DNA from: DSYU01 sp964437595
GTDB taxonomy: Bacteria > Chloroflexota > Anaerolineae > Anaerolineales > Anaerolineaceae
Length of the DNA stretch: 64,000 nucleotides
Assembly (NCBI GenBank): GCA_964437595.1
Contig: CAYTHO010000003.1
Location: forward strand, 1-64,000
Direction: 5' to 3'
Made by a program: the position numbers and the translations under genes. This document shows, one piece after another, positions 42,879 to 52,674 of this stretch; positions within the stretch are counted from its first letter, which is position 1; each line of letters starts with the position of its first letter. The notes below the pieces were generated by a model. It saw nothing but the letters and a program-made list of their open reading frames with translations. It was not told the DNA's origin and ran no database searches.

Positions 42879-44324
42879 ATGACTTCTCGGCCCCATCCGG
42901 CGCGCCGGTTTGGAATGTTGTTCATCGTTTTGTTCGCGGGGCTGATCCTGACGGCTTGCCAGGCAGCCGAGAAAGTCCAGTGGGCCACGGTCGCGGCGCC
43001 GATAACGCGCGATACACAAGCCGCGGAAACGCCTGCGCCCATATCCCTGTCAACCGCTACCCCGGTCCCTACGCCTACGGATGACCCAGGCAAGCGTTTA
43101 CGCGGGCTGGCAATTGAGTTCTGGCATCCCTGGCGGGGCGACCTGGCGGACCAGGTAGACGCGGCGGTGACTGAGTTCAACCGCACGAATAAGTGGGGCT
43201 TCACCGTGAAGACCCGCCCGTTCTACTCCGATGGAGCGCTCGATGAGGCTGTATCCACCGGTTTGCAGGATGCATCCGCCGGTTTGCCACACCTGATCGC
43301 GGCGCCCGGCAGCCAGATCATCGCCCTGGCGGGACAAAAGAATGCGATCATTTCGCTGGACGCTTTGATCTCCAGCGCGCAGTATGGATTCAGTGAGGCG
43401 GAAATTTCCGCTTTTCATTCTGCCTTCTGGGCGCAGGATCAAGCCGCTGGTCGCCAGGTTGCTATTCCGGCGCTTCGCGATGCGCGCGTGCTTTTTTATA
43501 ACGAAAGCTGGGCAAAAGAACTGGGCTTTTCGGGCCCTCCCAAAACCCCGGCGGAGTTCAAGTCCCAGGCATGCGCGGCTGCAACGGCCAATAATACTTC
43601 GCGGGTTCTGGATATGTATGGAACAGGCGGCTGGATCGTCGACACCGACCCGATTACTACGCTGAGCTGGTTCTATGCTTTTGGCGCGCAGCCAGTTCCC
43701 GGCGAGGTGGGCAAGCCCTATGCCTTCAAAGGCGATGAGGCGGAAGATACCTTTGCATTTCTGCGCGATTTGCTGGATGACGGCTGCGGCTGGGTCGCCC
43801 GCAACCCGGCCCCTTACGAATATTTCGCCGAGCGCATGGCGCTTTTTTACAGCGGCACCCTGGAAGATATCGCCGTCCAATCGCGCTGGAGCGAAAAATT
43901 AAACAGCAAAGATACCTGGCGGGTACTGCCGTTTATGAGTACAGCCGGTAAGCCGGTGGTCATAGGTAGTGGATACTCCTATGCCGTGTTCCAATCCAAA
44001 CCGGAAACGGAACTGGCGGCCTGGTTGTTTATTCAGTGGATGCAAAAGCCAGCAGTTGCCGTAAAATTAATACAGGCGATGCCCTCTTTACCGGTCAGCG
44101 CCAGCCAGGCCGAGCAGCTTAAATCGATGCAGGCCAGCCAGCCCTGGAACATGATCCTGCCGATCACCGAACCGGCGCACGCCGCGCCGAACATCGTTTC
44201 GTGGCTGGAAGTTCGCCGGTTGGTGGAAGATGCTGCCTGGCAGATTTATCACGCTCCCCCGGAAGGCGTACCGGCGATTCTTCCAGAGCTGGACAAGGCC
44301 GTACAGGGGATTCCAACGAAATAG
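42879..44324 (+). CDS. ABC transporter extracellular solute-binding lipoprotein (sugar-type, SBP_bac_1-like)
   Basis: A 481-residue lipoprotein with lipobox LTAC (Cys27) and a Thr/Pro linker. The mature part follows the family-1 solute-binding fold: GLAIEFWHPWRGDLADQVDAAVTEFNR, LPHLIAAPGSQI, IPALRDARVLFYNESWAKELGF, AWLFIQWMQKPAVAVKLIQ. This family delivers sugars or polyols to an ABC permease. No permease or ATPase gene is adjacent, so it is an orphan here. AGGA precedes the ATG by eight bases. Confidence 0.9.
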   Translation: MTSRPHPARRFGMLFIVLFAGLILTACQAAEKVQWATVAAPITRDTQAAETPAPISLSTATPVPTPTDDPGKRLRGLAIEFWHPWRGDLADQVDAAVTEFNRTNKWGFTVKTRPFYSDGALDEAVSTGLQDASAGLPHLIAAPGSQIIALAGQKNAIISLDALISSAQYGFSEAEISAFHSAFWAQDQAAGRQVAIPALRDARVLFYNESWAKELGFSGPPKTPAEFKSQACAAATANNTSRVLDMYGTGGWIVDTDPITTLSWFYAFGAQPVPGEVGKPYAFKGDEAEDTFAFLRDLLDDGCGWVARNPAPYEYFAERMALFYSGTLEDIAVQSRWSEKLNSKDTWRVLPFMSTAGKPVVIGSGYSYAVFQSKPETELAAWLFIQWMQKPAVAVKLIQAMPSLPVSASQAEQLKSMQASQPWNMILPITEPAHAAPNIVSWLEVRRLVEDAAWQIYHAPPEGVPAILPELDKAVQGIPTK

Positions 44325-44398
44325 CGGCTGCCCCCGCTGCCAACTTTATGCTACCCAAATGAATATGGAGGAGCCCGCTGAAAGGCGGAAGAATCACA

Positions 44399-45508
44399 AT
44401 GAAGTCCAAACTTTGCTTCATCCTCATCAGCGTTATCTTCATTGTGTCTGGCTGTGTCAGCCGGGCCAGGCCAACCGAAGCCGCCCAACCTGGTGCAGCA
44501 GGCGGGCAGGTACAAAGCGCGGTTCAGCCTCAAATGGCTGCCTGGCCTACCAAAGAGTGGCAGGTGTGTACCCCCCAGCAGCAGGGCATGGATGCCGCCC
44601 TGCTGGACAAAATGCAGGAAAAAATCCGCGACGATGCGATTCAACTAGACAGCCTGCTCATCGTGCGCAACGGGTACATAGTTTCTGAGACCTACTACTC
44701 GTCCAACAAAGCGAACAGCAAACATGCTATGTACTCGGTCACCAAGAGCTTTGTATCAACCCTGGTGGGGATCGCACTGGACCAGGGCCTGCTGAAGGGC
44801 GTGGATCAGCGCGTGGTGGATCTGCTGCCCGGCGTGACCTTTGCGAATGATGACGCGCGCAAGCAGGCCATGACGCTGGAAAATTTGCTGACCATGACGT
44901 CTGGGCTGGACTGGGAAGAAAGCGACCCGATCTACCGGAAGATGTACGCCAGCGACGACTGGGTGCAGATGGTGATGGATATTCCCATGAAGACGGATGG
45001 TGGCAAGCAGTTTTTATACTGCTCAGGCTGCTCGCACGTGCTGTCCGCCATTGTGGAACAGGCCAGCGGTAAATCGACCGCTGCGTTTGCCGAGGAAAAC
45101 CTGTTCAAACCCCTGGGCATCACCAACCAGCGCTGGGAAGCCGACCGGAAAGGCATTGCTATTGGCGGGTGGGGGTTGAACATCACCCCGCGCGACATGG
45201 CGAAGCTGGGTTATCTTTTCCTGAACAACGGCAGTTGGGATGGTAAACAGGTAGTTTCCAGCAGCTGGGTAAACACAGCCACTACCAAACACATCGGCAC
45301 GGGCGGGAACCTGGGCTACGGCTACCAGTGGTGGATTTACCCCACCCACGGCGCGTACACCGCCCTCGGGCGATTTGGCCAGACGATATTCGTCGCGCCC
45401 GATCTCAACCTCGTTATTGTCACTACCGCTCATATCGAGAGCGGCCACGACCAGATCTACAAATTGATCGATGATTACATTCTGCCTGCCGCCGAAGCTG
45501 ATAATTGA
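44399..45508 (+). CDS. Class C beta-lactamase-like serine hydrolase, lipoprotein
   Basis: A 369-residue serine hydrolase with lipobox VSGC (Cys19). The nucleophile Ser113 and Lys116 lie in YSVTKSF, the second box appears as YCSGCS (Tyr-x-Ser), and the third region is HGAYTALGRFGQ, with H-x-G in place of KTG. Members include esterases, D-aminopeptidases and peptide hydrolases. True beta-lactamase activity is not implied. Its TGA stop lies inside the -35 box of the T-box promoter that follows. Confidence 0.9.
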   Translation: MKSKLCFILISVIFIVSGCVSRARPTEAAQPGAAGGQVQSAVQPQMAAWPTKEWQVCTPQQQGMDAALLDKMQEKIRDDAIQLDSLLIVRNGYIVSETYYSSNKANSKHAMYSVTKSFVSTLVGIALDQGLLKGVDQRVVDLLPGVTFANDDARKQAMTLENLLTMTSGLDWEESDPIYRKMYASDDWVQMVMDIPMKTDGGKQFLYCSGCSHVLSAIVEQASGKSTAAFAEENLFKPLGITNQRWEADRKGIAIGGWGLNITPRDMAKLGYLFLNNGSWDGKQVVSSSWVNTATTKHIGTGGNLGYGYQWWIYPTHGAYTALGRFGQTIFVAPDLNLVIVTTAHIESGHDQIYKLIDDYILPAAEADN

Positions 45509-45533
45509 CGCCTCGCTGCTGTCTTGCTATAAT
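45505..45533 (+). promoter_or_regulatory. Promoter of the T-box/valS transcript
   Basis: TTGACG (45505-45510), 17 bases, TATAAT (45528-45533). Transcription should begin near 45540, at the start of the T-box leader. Confidence 0.8.
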
Positions 45534-45539
45534 GGAACC

Positions 45540-45862
45540 AATCAAACAACTTGCTCGCCAGAAGGAGTAGGCTGCTGGTTTGCCGGCAGAGAAGGGGTTC
45601 GCCTGGCTGAAAGACCCCGCGGATAGGCCGCCGCCGAAGTCGTCTGGTGTGATTGCAGCAGAAAACCGCTGGGGCAGAAATCTGCAGAAACAGAAATCCG
45701 CTTCAGTGGTGCGTAGACCTGCACGGGTGAGCCCGTTATCGCGAAGCCTGGATGATGGTCTGGGCAGTGAGTGCGCCGGTTTGGGAACAGGCCAGTGAAG
45801 CGAGGTGGTACCGCGGAAGGTTTGCCCTTTCGTCCTCGATGGACGAAAGGGCATTATTTTTT
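45540..45862 (+). promoter_or_regulatory. T-box riboswitch, valine-specific
   Basis: A leader of about 320 bases with T-box landmarks. The specifier is read as GUC (45639-45641), directly after GAA in the loop. A GGCTGAAAG element (45604-45612) fits the GGNGNRA terminal loop of stem I. The T-box sequence AGGTGGTACCGCGG (45803-45816) contains the bulge TGGT (45806-45809), which can pair with the NCCA end of an uncharged tRNA. The terminator is a perfect 12-base hairpin (GCCCTTTCGTCC / GGACGAAAGGGC, 45824-45852) with a T-run. Uncharged tRNA-Val should hold the antiterminator and switch on the synthetase downstream. Confidence 0.92.
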
Positions 45863-45887
45863 AACCAACCAAAATATGGAGGCACGA

Positions 45888-48353
45888 ATGGCATTGGAAA
45901 AACGCTACCAACCGAATCTGCGCGAGCCAGCGTTGGAAGCCTGCTGGCAGGAGGAAGGAACGTATCGCTTCGATCTTGAAGATGTTCAGCGCCCGCTGTA
46001 CACAGTCGACACGCCTCCCGCCACCGTTTCGGGCCACCTGCACCTGGGGCACGTGTATTCCTACAGCCATCCGGACTTCATGGCGCGCTTCTTTCGCATG
46101 CGCGGCTACAGCGTTTATTACCCGATGGGGTTCGACGATAACGGCCTGCCAACGGAGCGCTATGTGGAAAAGCGGGAGAAGATTTCTTCGGCGCGTATGG
46201 AGCGCGGGGCATTCATCGAGCGCTGCCTGAAAGTTTCGGTAGAGGCGGAAAAAGAATACCGCGACCTCTGGCAGCGCCTGGGTCTTTCGATCGACTGGCG
46301 CTACAGCTACCGCACCATCGATGAACACGCGCGGCGCTGCTCGCAGCATTCGTTTATCGATCTGTACCGCAAAGGGCTGGCGTACCATGCCAAAGCCCCC
46401 ATGCTGTGGTGCCCGGAATGCCATACAGCAATCGCCCAGGCCGACCTGGAGGACCGCGAGCGTTCCAGCGAATTTGTGACTCTTCCGTTTGCGCTGGAGG
46501 GCGGCGGCGCGCTGCCTATTGCGACCACCCGCCCGGAACTGCTGGCGGCCTGCGTGGCGGTGTTCGTCCATCCACAGGATGCGCGCTACCAGGCCAGTAT
46601 CGGGCGGACGGTGCGCGTGCCGCTGTATCACCAGGCGGTTCCGGTGCTGGCGGATTCCGCTGCGGACCCCAACAAGGGCAGCGGGGCGGTGATGTGCTGC
46701 ACCTTTGGCGACCAAACCGACGTGGCCTGGTGGCACGCGCACAACCTACCGCTGATCGAAGCCATCGATGCCAATGGTAAGATGCTGCCGCTCACTGGTG
46801 AGATCGCCGGGCTGCGCGTGGAGGAAGCGCGGCGAAGGATCAAGGAAATCCTGGCTGGGCAGGGCCTCATTCTGGAGCGCCAGCCCACTTCTGGCGCCAT
46901 CCGCGTGCACGAGCGCTGCGATACGCCAGTGGAATTCCAGGTGACGAACCAGTGGTTTATTCGCCTGCTGGAGAACAAACAAAAGTTCCTGGAGCTGGGC
47001 CAGCAGTTGAAGTGGCACCCTGAGCACATGCAGGCCCGCTACCAGGCCTGGGTGGAGAACCTGAATTGGGATTGGTGCATCTCGCGCCAGCGATATTATG
47101 GGGTGGCTTTCCCGGTGTGGTACTGCCGGGCGTGCGGCGAAACGATGGCCGCGGAAGAAAGCCAGCTACCGGTGGACCCGCTGGAGGACCAGCCCGCGCG
47201 CCCCTGCAAGTGCGGCTCCACCGATTTTGTGCCTGAAACCGATGTGATGGATACCTGGGCCACATCCTCCGTTTCTCCGCAGATCGCCGCTGGCTGGTTG
47301 AAGGACCCGGCGCGTTTCGATCGGCTCTTCCCCATGACACTGCGTCCGCAGGCCAGTGAGATCATCCGCACCTGGGCGTTTTACAGCATTGTGAAATCCT
47401 ATTACCACTTTGGCTGCCTGCCCTGGAGCGATGCATTGATCTCCGGATGGGGACTGGCGGGCGAGGGGATGGGCAAGATCAGCAAGAGCAAGGGGGGCGG
47501 CCCCATGCCGCCCATGGAAATGATCGAACGCTATTCCGCCGATGCGGTGCGCTACTGGGCCGCCTCTACCTCGCCGGGCAAGGATTCGATCATCAGCGAA
47601 GAAAAGATTCAGATGGGGGCCAAGCTGGTCACCAAGCTGTGGAACGTGGCCCGTTTTGCGGAACCGTTCCTTCAGGAAAAGGATGGCCCGGCAGAAGCCA
47701 TGCGGTATTCACCCGCTGACCGCTGGATCTTGGCCAGCCTGGACCAGCTCATCGAGCGGGTGACCGGTCACTTTGAAAATTATGAATACTCCCTGGCAAA
47801 AGCGGAGATCGAGGGCTTTTTCTGGCGAGAGCTGACCGACAATTACCTTGAAATGGCAAAAATGCGCCTGTATGACCCGGCGCACCCCGCCCATGCTGGC
47901 GCCCGGTCGGCGCTGCGCAGCGTGCTGCGCGTTCTTCTTCAACTTTTCGCCCCACTCTTGCCTTATATCACCGACGAAATCTGGCGGGCATTATTTTCTC
48001 CGGCGCTGCCTGCTGCGAACGCCGGAGGGCCATCCATCCACCGGTCGCAGTGGCCCGCGCCCGCGCACTCTGCAGACGATCCTGCCATGGCGCGCTTTGG
48101 TGATGTGTTGATCGGGATTGCCTCGGCAGTGCGCCGCTACAAGAGTGAAAACGCGCTCAGCCTGGGCAGTGAGGTTGCCCGGCTGCAGCTTGCGACCGAC
48201 AACGCGGAACTTGCCCGAGTCCTCGACGAGGCCCGGGCCGATATTGCCAGCATCACACGAGCCAGAGCCATCGAGATCGGGCCGGCGCTGGAGGGCGGGC
48301 TGGTTCAGCTTACATTGGAGGATGGGCTATTGCAGGTGGGAATCCTGCCCTAG
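45888..48353 (+). CDS. valS: Valyl-tRNA synthetase, archaeal-type
   Basis: A class I synthetase of 821 residues. HLHLGH (HIGH) lies near residue 49 and GKISKSKG (KMSKS) near 530. The sequence around them is archaeal-like: SGHLHLGHVYSYSHPDF, and in the editing domain IATTRPELLAACVAVFVHPQDARY with CTFGDQTDVAWWHAHNLP. It lacks the C-terminal coiled coil of bacterial ValRS. The PMPPMEMI sequence after KSK also fits the archaeal form. ATG at 45888 follows GGAGG. It is behind the valine T-box and 5 kb from a second, bacterial-type ValRS. Horizontal acquisition is likely but not proved. Confidence 0.9.
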   Translation: MALEKRYQPNLREPALEACWQEEGTYRFDLEDVQRPLYTVDTPPATVSGHLHLGHVYSYSHPDFMARFFRMRGYSVYYPMGFDDNGLPTERYVEKREKISSARMERGAFIERCLKVSVEAEKEYRDLWQRLGLSIDWRYSYRTIDEHARRCSQHSFIDLYRKGLAYHAKAPMLWCPECHTAIAQADLEDRERSSEFVTLPFALEGGGALPIATTRPELLAACVAVFVHPQDARYQASIGRTVRVPLYHQAVPVLADSAADPNKGSGAVMCCTFGDQTDVAWWHAHNLPLIEAIDANGKMLPLTGEIAGLRVEEARRRIKEILAGQGLILERQPTSGAIRVHERCDTPVEFQVTNQWFIRLLENKQKFLELGQQLKWHPEHMQARYQAWVENLNWDWCISRQRYYGVAFPVWYCRACGETMAAEESQLPVDPLEDQPARPCKCGSTDFVPETDVMDTWATSSVSPQIAAGWLKDPARFDRLFPMTLRPQASEIIRTWAFYSIVKSYYHFGCLPWSDALISGWGLAGEGMGKISKSKGGGPMPPMEMIERYSADAVRYWAASTSPGKDSIISEEKIQMGAKLVTKLWNVARFAEPFLQEKDGPAEAMRYSPADRWILASLDQLIERVTGHFENYEYSLAKAEIEGFFWRELTDNYLEMAKMRLYDPAHPAHAGARSALRSVLRVLLQLFAPLLPYITDEIWRALFSPALPAANAGGPSIHRSQWPAPAHSADDPAMARFGDVLIGIASAVRRYKSENALSLGSEVARLQLATDNAELARVLDEARADIASITRARAIEIGPALEGGLVQLTLEDGLLQVGILP

Positions 48354-48455
48354 CGAATATCATTATGGAACCCGCCTTCACGCCAGGCGGCAGTGATGCA
48401 GCATTTACCTTGCGATTTGTTTTGAAGCCGCCGCCAACTTTCGCCCGTACACGCC

Positions 48456-48489
48456 ACGGCCCGCCCTCGATAAGCGGAGGGCGGGCCGT
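48456..48489. terminator. GC-rich hairpin between convergent genes
   Basis: Perfect 13-base arms ACGGCCCGCCCTC / GAGGGCGGGCCGT enclose an 8-base loop, 102 bases after the valS stop and 25 before the end of the FN3-like gene. There is no T-run on either strand. Confidence 0.55.
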
Positions 48490-48513
48490 AGATATTAGTT
48501 TCGTTGGCCCGGA

Positions 48514-51500
48514 TTATTTATCACCGAGCTGGATCATGGGGAAGAACACGTGGTTTTCCAGCACCGTAATCTTGAACGTGCGCTGCACCGGCGTGGCGGT
48601 GGCGACGCCATCCGAGACGGTGATGGTGAGGGTATATTCGTTCGTATTCCCCGGCGACCAATTGGCCATCCAGCGCAAGACGCCCGTGCTCCCGTCGAAA
48701 GTGGCGCCCGCCGGGAGGGAACTGATGCTGTAAGTGAGCTTGGTTCCCGTATCCGGGTCGCTGGCGGACGGCGTAATGGTAATGACCTTGCCGGAATATT
48801 TGGTGATATCCGCGATGGGGTTGAGGACAGGCGGGTCGTTTACGGGCGCGAAGTTGATGGTTGCCGTATACGGGCCGACCGGCGGATTGATATTATCCGT
48901 AACGGTGAACTGGAACTTGACCTGGCCGAAAAAGTTCAGCGGGGGTTGGTAGGTGAAGTTCCCATTCGATGATAGCACCAGGGTTCCAGCGGGCTTTGCC
49001 CCGTAGAGGGCGAACGTCATCTGGTTTACCCCTGGCAAATCGCGGGCCAGGCTTTGATCTTCATTGACGTTGTAGGTGACGTTGTTGCTGCTGGGCGGAG
49101 CTGGGCGCGTGGTGAAGCGCCAGAACGGGCTGGCCTCCAGCGCGTTAGCGTAGGTTGCGTGCCCGCTGCTGTCTACTGCCCGCACCTGCCAGTTATAGGC
49201 TGTATTGCTCGCCAGGCCGGTGACCTGCACGGATGTGGTGGTTACGGAGGGCCATGTTCCAGGGCAGGTAACGGACGGCGCGATGGTGACGCAGTATTCG
49301 TAGTGGAAACCCGACCCGGCATTGGTCCAGTTCAGGGTCAGGTTGACCGGCTGGTTGGTGGCATTGTGGGCCGGGCTGGTTTTGCGAAAATCGGCGGGCG
49401 GCTGCGAGTAGGTGGTGAACCGCCACCAGGTGCCCCCGTTTGCCTCGGTGATGGTGTTTTCGCTGTTCTTCGCGCGCACCTGCCAGTAATAGGTGGTGGC
49501 GTAGCTCAGGCCCGTGGGAACCGCGCTGGCGCCAGTAGTTGTTTTCCAATTGGTCTCTTCGCCGCATACTCCGCTGGTAGTGCTGACGCAGTATTGGTAG
49601 GTTACGCCTGGGTTGCTGGCGGTCCAGGTCAGCGTGGGTGTGGGCGACAGGCTGGGCGCGTTATTCTGCGGCAAGGATTTCCCGAACGCCGCTGGCGCTG
49701 GCAGCTTTACGCGGAAGCTCCACCATTCTGCCGCGCCGTCCGCGAAGGTATCCCCGCCCGTGTTGGAGGCGCGCACCTGCCAGTAATACGTNNNNNNNNN
49801 NNNNNNNNNNNNNNNNNNNNNNNNNNNNNNNNNNNNNNNNNNNNNNNNNNNNNNNNNNNNNNNNNNNNNNNNNNNNNNNNNNNNNNNNNNNGCGCGCACC
49901 TGCCAGTAATACGTTGTCTCGCGTTCCAGGCCGGTTAGATGCGCCGTCAGGTTCGTGGTAGACAGCCAGCTGTACTGCGCCAGGCAGTTCCCGGCGCTCA
50001 GCCCAACACAATATTCGTATGTAATACCGGGGTCGCTCGCGCCCCATTCCAACAGCGGGTCGAGCGGCTGATCCGCGGCGCCGTCGCCGGGGCCGGACTT
50101 ATCGAAGCCCGCGGGCGGGGGTATTTTCGTGGTGAAGCTCCACCAGGTTCCAGCATTGGCTTCGGCGGAGGTGTTTTTCACCTGCCAGTAGTAGGTTGTG
50201 TGGTAATCCAGGCCGCTTACCAGGTATGTGTCGCCGGTAACTGGATGCCAGTCGTCGTCATCGCAGGTATTGTCATCGGATCTGTCGTAACACACCTGGT
50301 AGTCCGTAATGCCATTAGCGGGTATCCACGAAAGCGAGAGGCTGGTCTCCTGGCGGACGTCGCCATTACCCGGTTGGTTCTTTGAGAAGGCGCCGTGAGG
50401 CGGCGCGATGGTGGTAAAGCTCCACCATTCTGTTTCGCCGTCAGCGAAAGTTTCTCCGCCCGCGTTGGAGGCGCGTACCTGCCAGAAACATTGCTGGCTG
50501 TACATCAACCCTTCCAGGGCATATGCGCCCGCCGATGCAGCCGGTCGCCAGTTATCATCTTCGCAGGCATCGTCATCTGATGTGTCGTAGCAAATGGCGT
50601 AATTGGCGCCAGCCGTTGTGCTGGGGTTCCACATCAGGGTCGGGCTGATGGTCACATCCGTGCTGGCATCCGCCGGGCCATCTTTCGTGAATGCGGCAGG
50701 CGGGTTCGGGATGGTGGTGAAGCTCCACCATGCGCCGCCGTTGGCCTCCGTGACGGGGCTGTCCTGATTCCTGGCGCGCACCTGCCAGTAATAGGTGGTG
50801 GCGCGGTTCAGGTTTACCAGGGAAGCCGTGAGGCCGGTGGTCGATATCCAGTCGTACTCGGGCAGGCAGGTTCCGGCATTGACGCCGACGCAGTATTCAT
50901 AGGTCGCGCCCGGGCTGCTGGTATTCCAGGATAGTGAAACATCGGTTGGCTGGTCTGCGGCACCATCGCCCGGGCCGGATTTCTCGAAGGCTGTTGGGGC
51001 AGCATACTGCGTGGTAAAGTTCCACCAGGCAATCATATCGCCGTCCGCATAGGTTGTTCCGGTTGCGTTAACGGCGCGTACCTGCCAGTAATATTTCGTT
51101 CCACTGATCAACCCGGTCGGGCTGAAGGTGGTGGCAGCCTGCGGAGCGCTCCAGTTTTCGCCCTGGCACACATCATCATTCGTGGTGTCGTAGCAAACCT
51201 GGTAATTCGCATCGGTGGTGCTTGTCGGGGTCCAGCTGAGGGTCAGGGTGGTGCTTTGCCCGGTACTATCTGTGGCAGGTAAGGATTTGTAAAAGGGGTT
51301 AGGCGAGCCGCTTTGGGTTTTAAAGCTCCACCAGGTTCCGTTGTTTGCTGCCACTGTTGCGGTTGCATTTACAGCGCGCACCTGCCAGTAATATGTGGTG
51401 GACAGTTCTAGCGCTTCCTCGATGACCCAATTACCCTCTATTTCAGTCCACGGCGTATCGCAGTCGGACGGGGTGGCGTTAGTCTGGATGAGGCAGTATT

Positions 51501-52674
51501 CGTACCGAACCGCATTCGCGCTGGTCTGCCAGGTGAGAAGGATATCTGTGTATTGGTTTTGCGCGCCATTGATGGGTAGTGCTTTCCCGAACGTCTCTGG
51601 TGGCGGACCCTGGATGGTAAACATCCACCACTCATCGACCCCCGTACCGGCGTCCGTATTCGCATAAGCGTAATCAATGCCGTTGTACGCGCGCACCTGC
51701 CAGTAATACAACTGGTTGTACTGCAGCGTTGGAAGCATGGTGCTGGTGAGGTTTGCCGGATTCTGCCAGCCGGTATCGCAGGTATGATCGGTTGGGGGAG
51801 CGGTTTGGGTAAGGCAGTATTGGTAGCTGGACGCGCCTTCACTGTAACCCCAGCTTATAATCAGCCCATTGGCCAACTGCCCGGTGGCATTGTATGAGGG
51901 AGATAACTTATCGAATACGCCGGATAGGATGCGAGTAGTAAACTGCCACCATGTTCCGCTGTTCGCTTCGAGCGAGCCGCCGTTATTGACTGCCCGCACC
52001 TGCCAGTAATAAATGGCGTTATTGTATAAACTGGGAATGGTGAGCGAGGTGCCGCTCAGCACCTTGACCCATCCTGTGTCGCAAGTGTTGTTGTTGCTGT
52101 TGTCCAGGCAGAATTCGTAGTAGTTTGCTGATGTGCTGGGGTCCCAGGTGAATTGTAGATCGGTGGTGTCCTGTTCGTTTAGAAAGTTCCCTGGCGTTGT
52201 TTTTAAGAAGGTTTGAGGAAGCGCTTGCGTTTTAAGGGCCCAATAACTGCCGCCGTCTGCTTCCGCAATCACCGTCTTGCCTACATAGGCGCGCGCCCAC
52301 CAGCGATAGGATGTGTTGGGCAAAAGGGAACCTACGGTTACGGATGTATTTCCGCCAACTTTCCGCCATTTTCCGGGCGGGCAGCTCTTTTTGTTTGCCG
52401 GCTGGATGCAGTAGCGGTATGAGATGGTGCCAGTGCCCTCATAACCGGTAACGGCGGTCCAGGATAATTCGAGCGCGGTCGCCGAAACATCCGTAGCGCC
52501 GTCGACCGGAAGAAGTTTTCCCAAAACGGCAGCCGCCAATACGGATGGTGCTCCAACCGAGGGAGGTTCGCCGGGCGAGAGCGTACGTAGATTCTCGATA
52601 GACCGTTCAAAGCCCGACGTAGAGAACCACATCATGCCTATCAGTAAAATAGTAAAGACCCGTGATTTAAACAT
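48514..52674 (-). CDS. Giant secreted surface protein with about twelve FN3-like repeats
   Basis: About 1386 residues as read, including unknown residues over the gap. A signal peptide (FTILLIGMMWFSTSG) is followed by about twelve repeats of 90-100 residues. Each ends in YYWQVRA-like sequence and has a paired-Cys segment (YEYCL...C..W), resembling fibronectin type III modules with a disulphide. A cadherin/VCBS-like stretch (~1200-1280) and a putative-Ig domain (YSISSLPAGATFDGSTGVLRW) follow. It ends VFFPMIQLGDK, similar to C-terminal tails of surface proteins in this phylum, with no LPxTG or transmembrane tail. It is probably an adhesin or matrix protein. Confidence 0.85.
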   Translation of the reverse strand: MFKSRVFTILLIGMMWFSTSGFERSIENLRTLSPGEPPSVGAPSVLAAAVLGKLLPVDGATDVSATALELSWTAVTGYEGTGTISYRYCIQPANKKSCPPGKWRKVGGNTSVTVGSLLPNTSYRWWARAYVGKTVIAEADGGSYWALKTQALPQTFLKTTPGNFLNEQDTTDLQFTWDPSTSANYYEFCLDNSNNNTCDTGWVKVLSGTSLTIPSLYNNAIYYWQVRAVNNGGSLEANSGTWWQFTTRILSGVFDKLSPSYNATGQLANGLIISWGYSEGASSYQYCLTQTAPPTDHTCDTGWQNPANLTSTMLPTLQYNQLYYWQVRAYNGIDYAYANTDAGTGVDEWWMFTIQGPPPETFGKALPINGAQNQYTDILLTWQTSANAVRYEYCLIQTNATPSDCDTPWTEIEGNWVIEEALELSTTYYWQVRAVNATATVAANNGTWWSFKTQSGSPNPFYKSLPATDSTGQSTTLTLSWTPTSTTDANYQVCYDTTNDDVCQGENWSAPQAATTFSPTGLISGTKYYWQVRAVNATGTTYADGDMIAWWNFTTQYAAPTAFEKSGPGDGAADQPTDVSLSWNTSSPGATYEYCVGVNAGTCLPEYDWISTTGLTASLVNLNRATTYYWQVRARNQDSPVTEANGGAWWSFTTIPNPPAAFTKDGPADASTDVTISPTLMWNPSTTAGANYAICYDTSDDDACEDDNWRPAASAGAYALEGLMYSQQCFWQVRASNAGGETFADGETEWWSFTTIAPPHGAFSKNQPGNGDVRQETSLSLSWIPANGITDYQVCYDRSDDNTCDDDDWHPVTGDTYLVSGLDYHTTYYWQVKNTSAEANAGTWWSFTTKIPPPAGFDKSGPGDGAADQPLDPLLEWGASDPGITYEYCVGLSAGNCLAQYSWLSTTNLTAHLTGLERETTYYWQVRXXXXXXXXXXXXXXXXXXXXXXXXXXXXXXXXXXTYYWQVRASNTGGDTFADGAAEWWSFRVKLPAPAAFGKSLPQNNAPSLSPTPTLTWTASNPGVTYQYCVSTTSGVCGEETNWKTTTGASAVPTGLSYATTYYWQVRAKNSENTITEANGGTWWRFTTYSQPPADFRKTSPAHNATNQPVNLTLNWTNAGSGFHYEYCVTIAPSVTCPGTWPSVTTTSVQVTGLASNTAYNWQVRAVDSSGHATYANALEASPFWRFTTRPAPPSSNNVTYNVNEDQSLARDLPGVNQMTFALYGAKPAGTLVLSSNGNFTYQPPLNFFGQVKFQFTVTDNINPPVGPYTATINFAPVNDPPVLNPIADITKYSGKVITITPSASDPDTGTKLTYSISSLPAGATFDGSTGVLRWMANWSPGNTNEYTLTITVSDGVATATPVQRTFKITVLENHVFFPMIQLGDK
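49792..49891. other. Assembly gap (100 N) inside the FN3-repeat gene
   Basis: Exactly 100 N. The 23 bases before it (ending CAGTAATACGT) are repeated immediately after it. This looks like a scaffold break within identical repeats; the real sequence may hold fewer or more repeats. Joining the two sides on the shared 23 bases keeps the reading frame. Confidence 0.95.

Noticed and set aside
45888..48353. Reading the archaeal-type synthetase as IleRS or LeuRS
   Set aside because: The editing-domain sequence, KISKSKG context and the GUC specifier of its T-box all point to valine.
49054..49938. Plus-strand frame through the N gap
   Set aside because: It runs opposite the FN3-like protein and uses unknown bases. 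It is a shadow of the repeats.
48514..52674. CRISPR-like regular repeats
   Set aside because: The repeats are about 280-300 bases apart, in frame and diverged, and encode a protein. No spacer/repeat array is present anywhere in the window.
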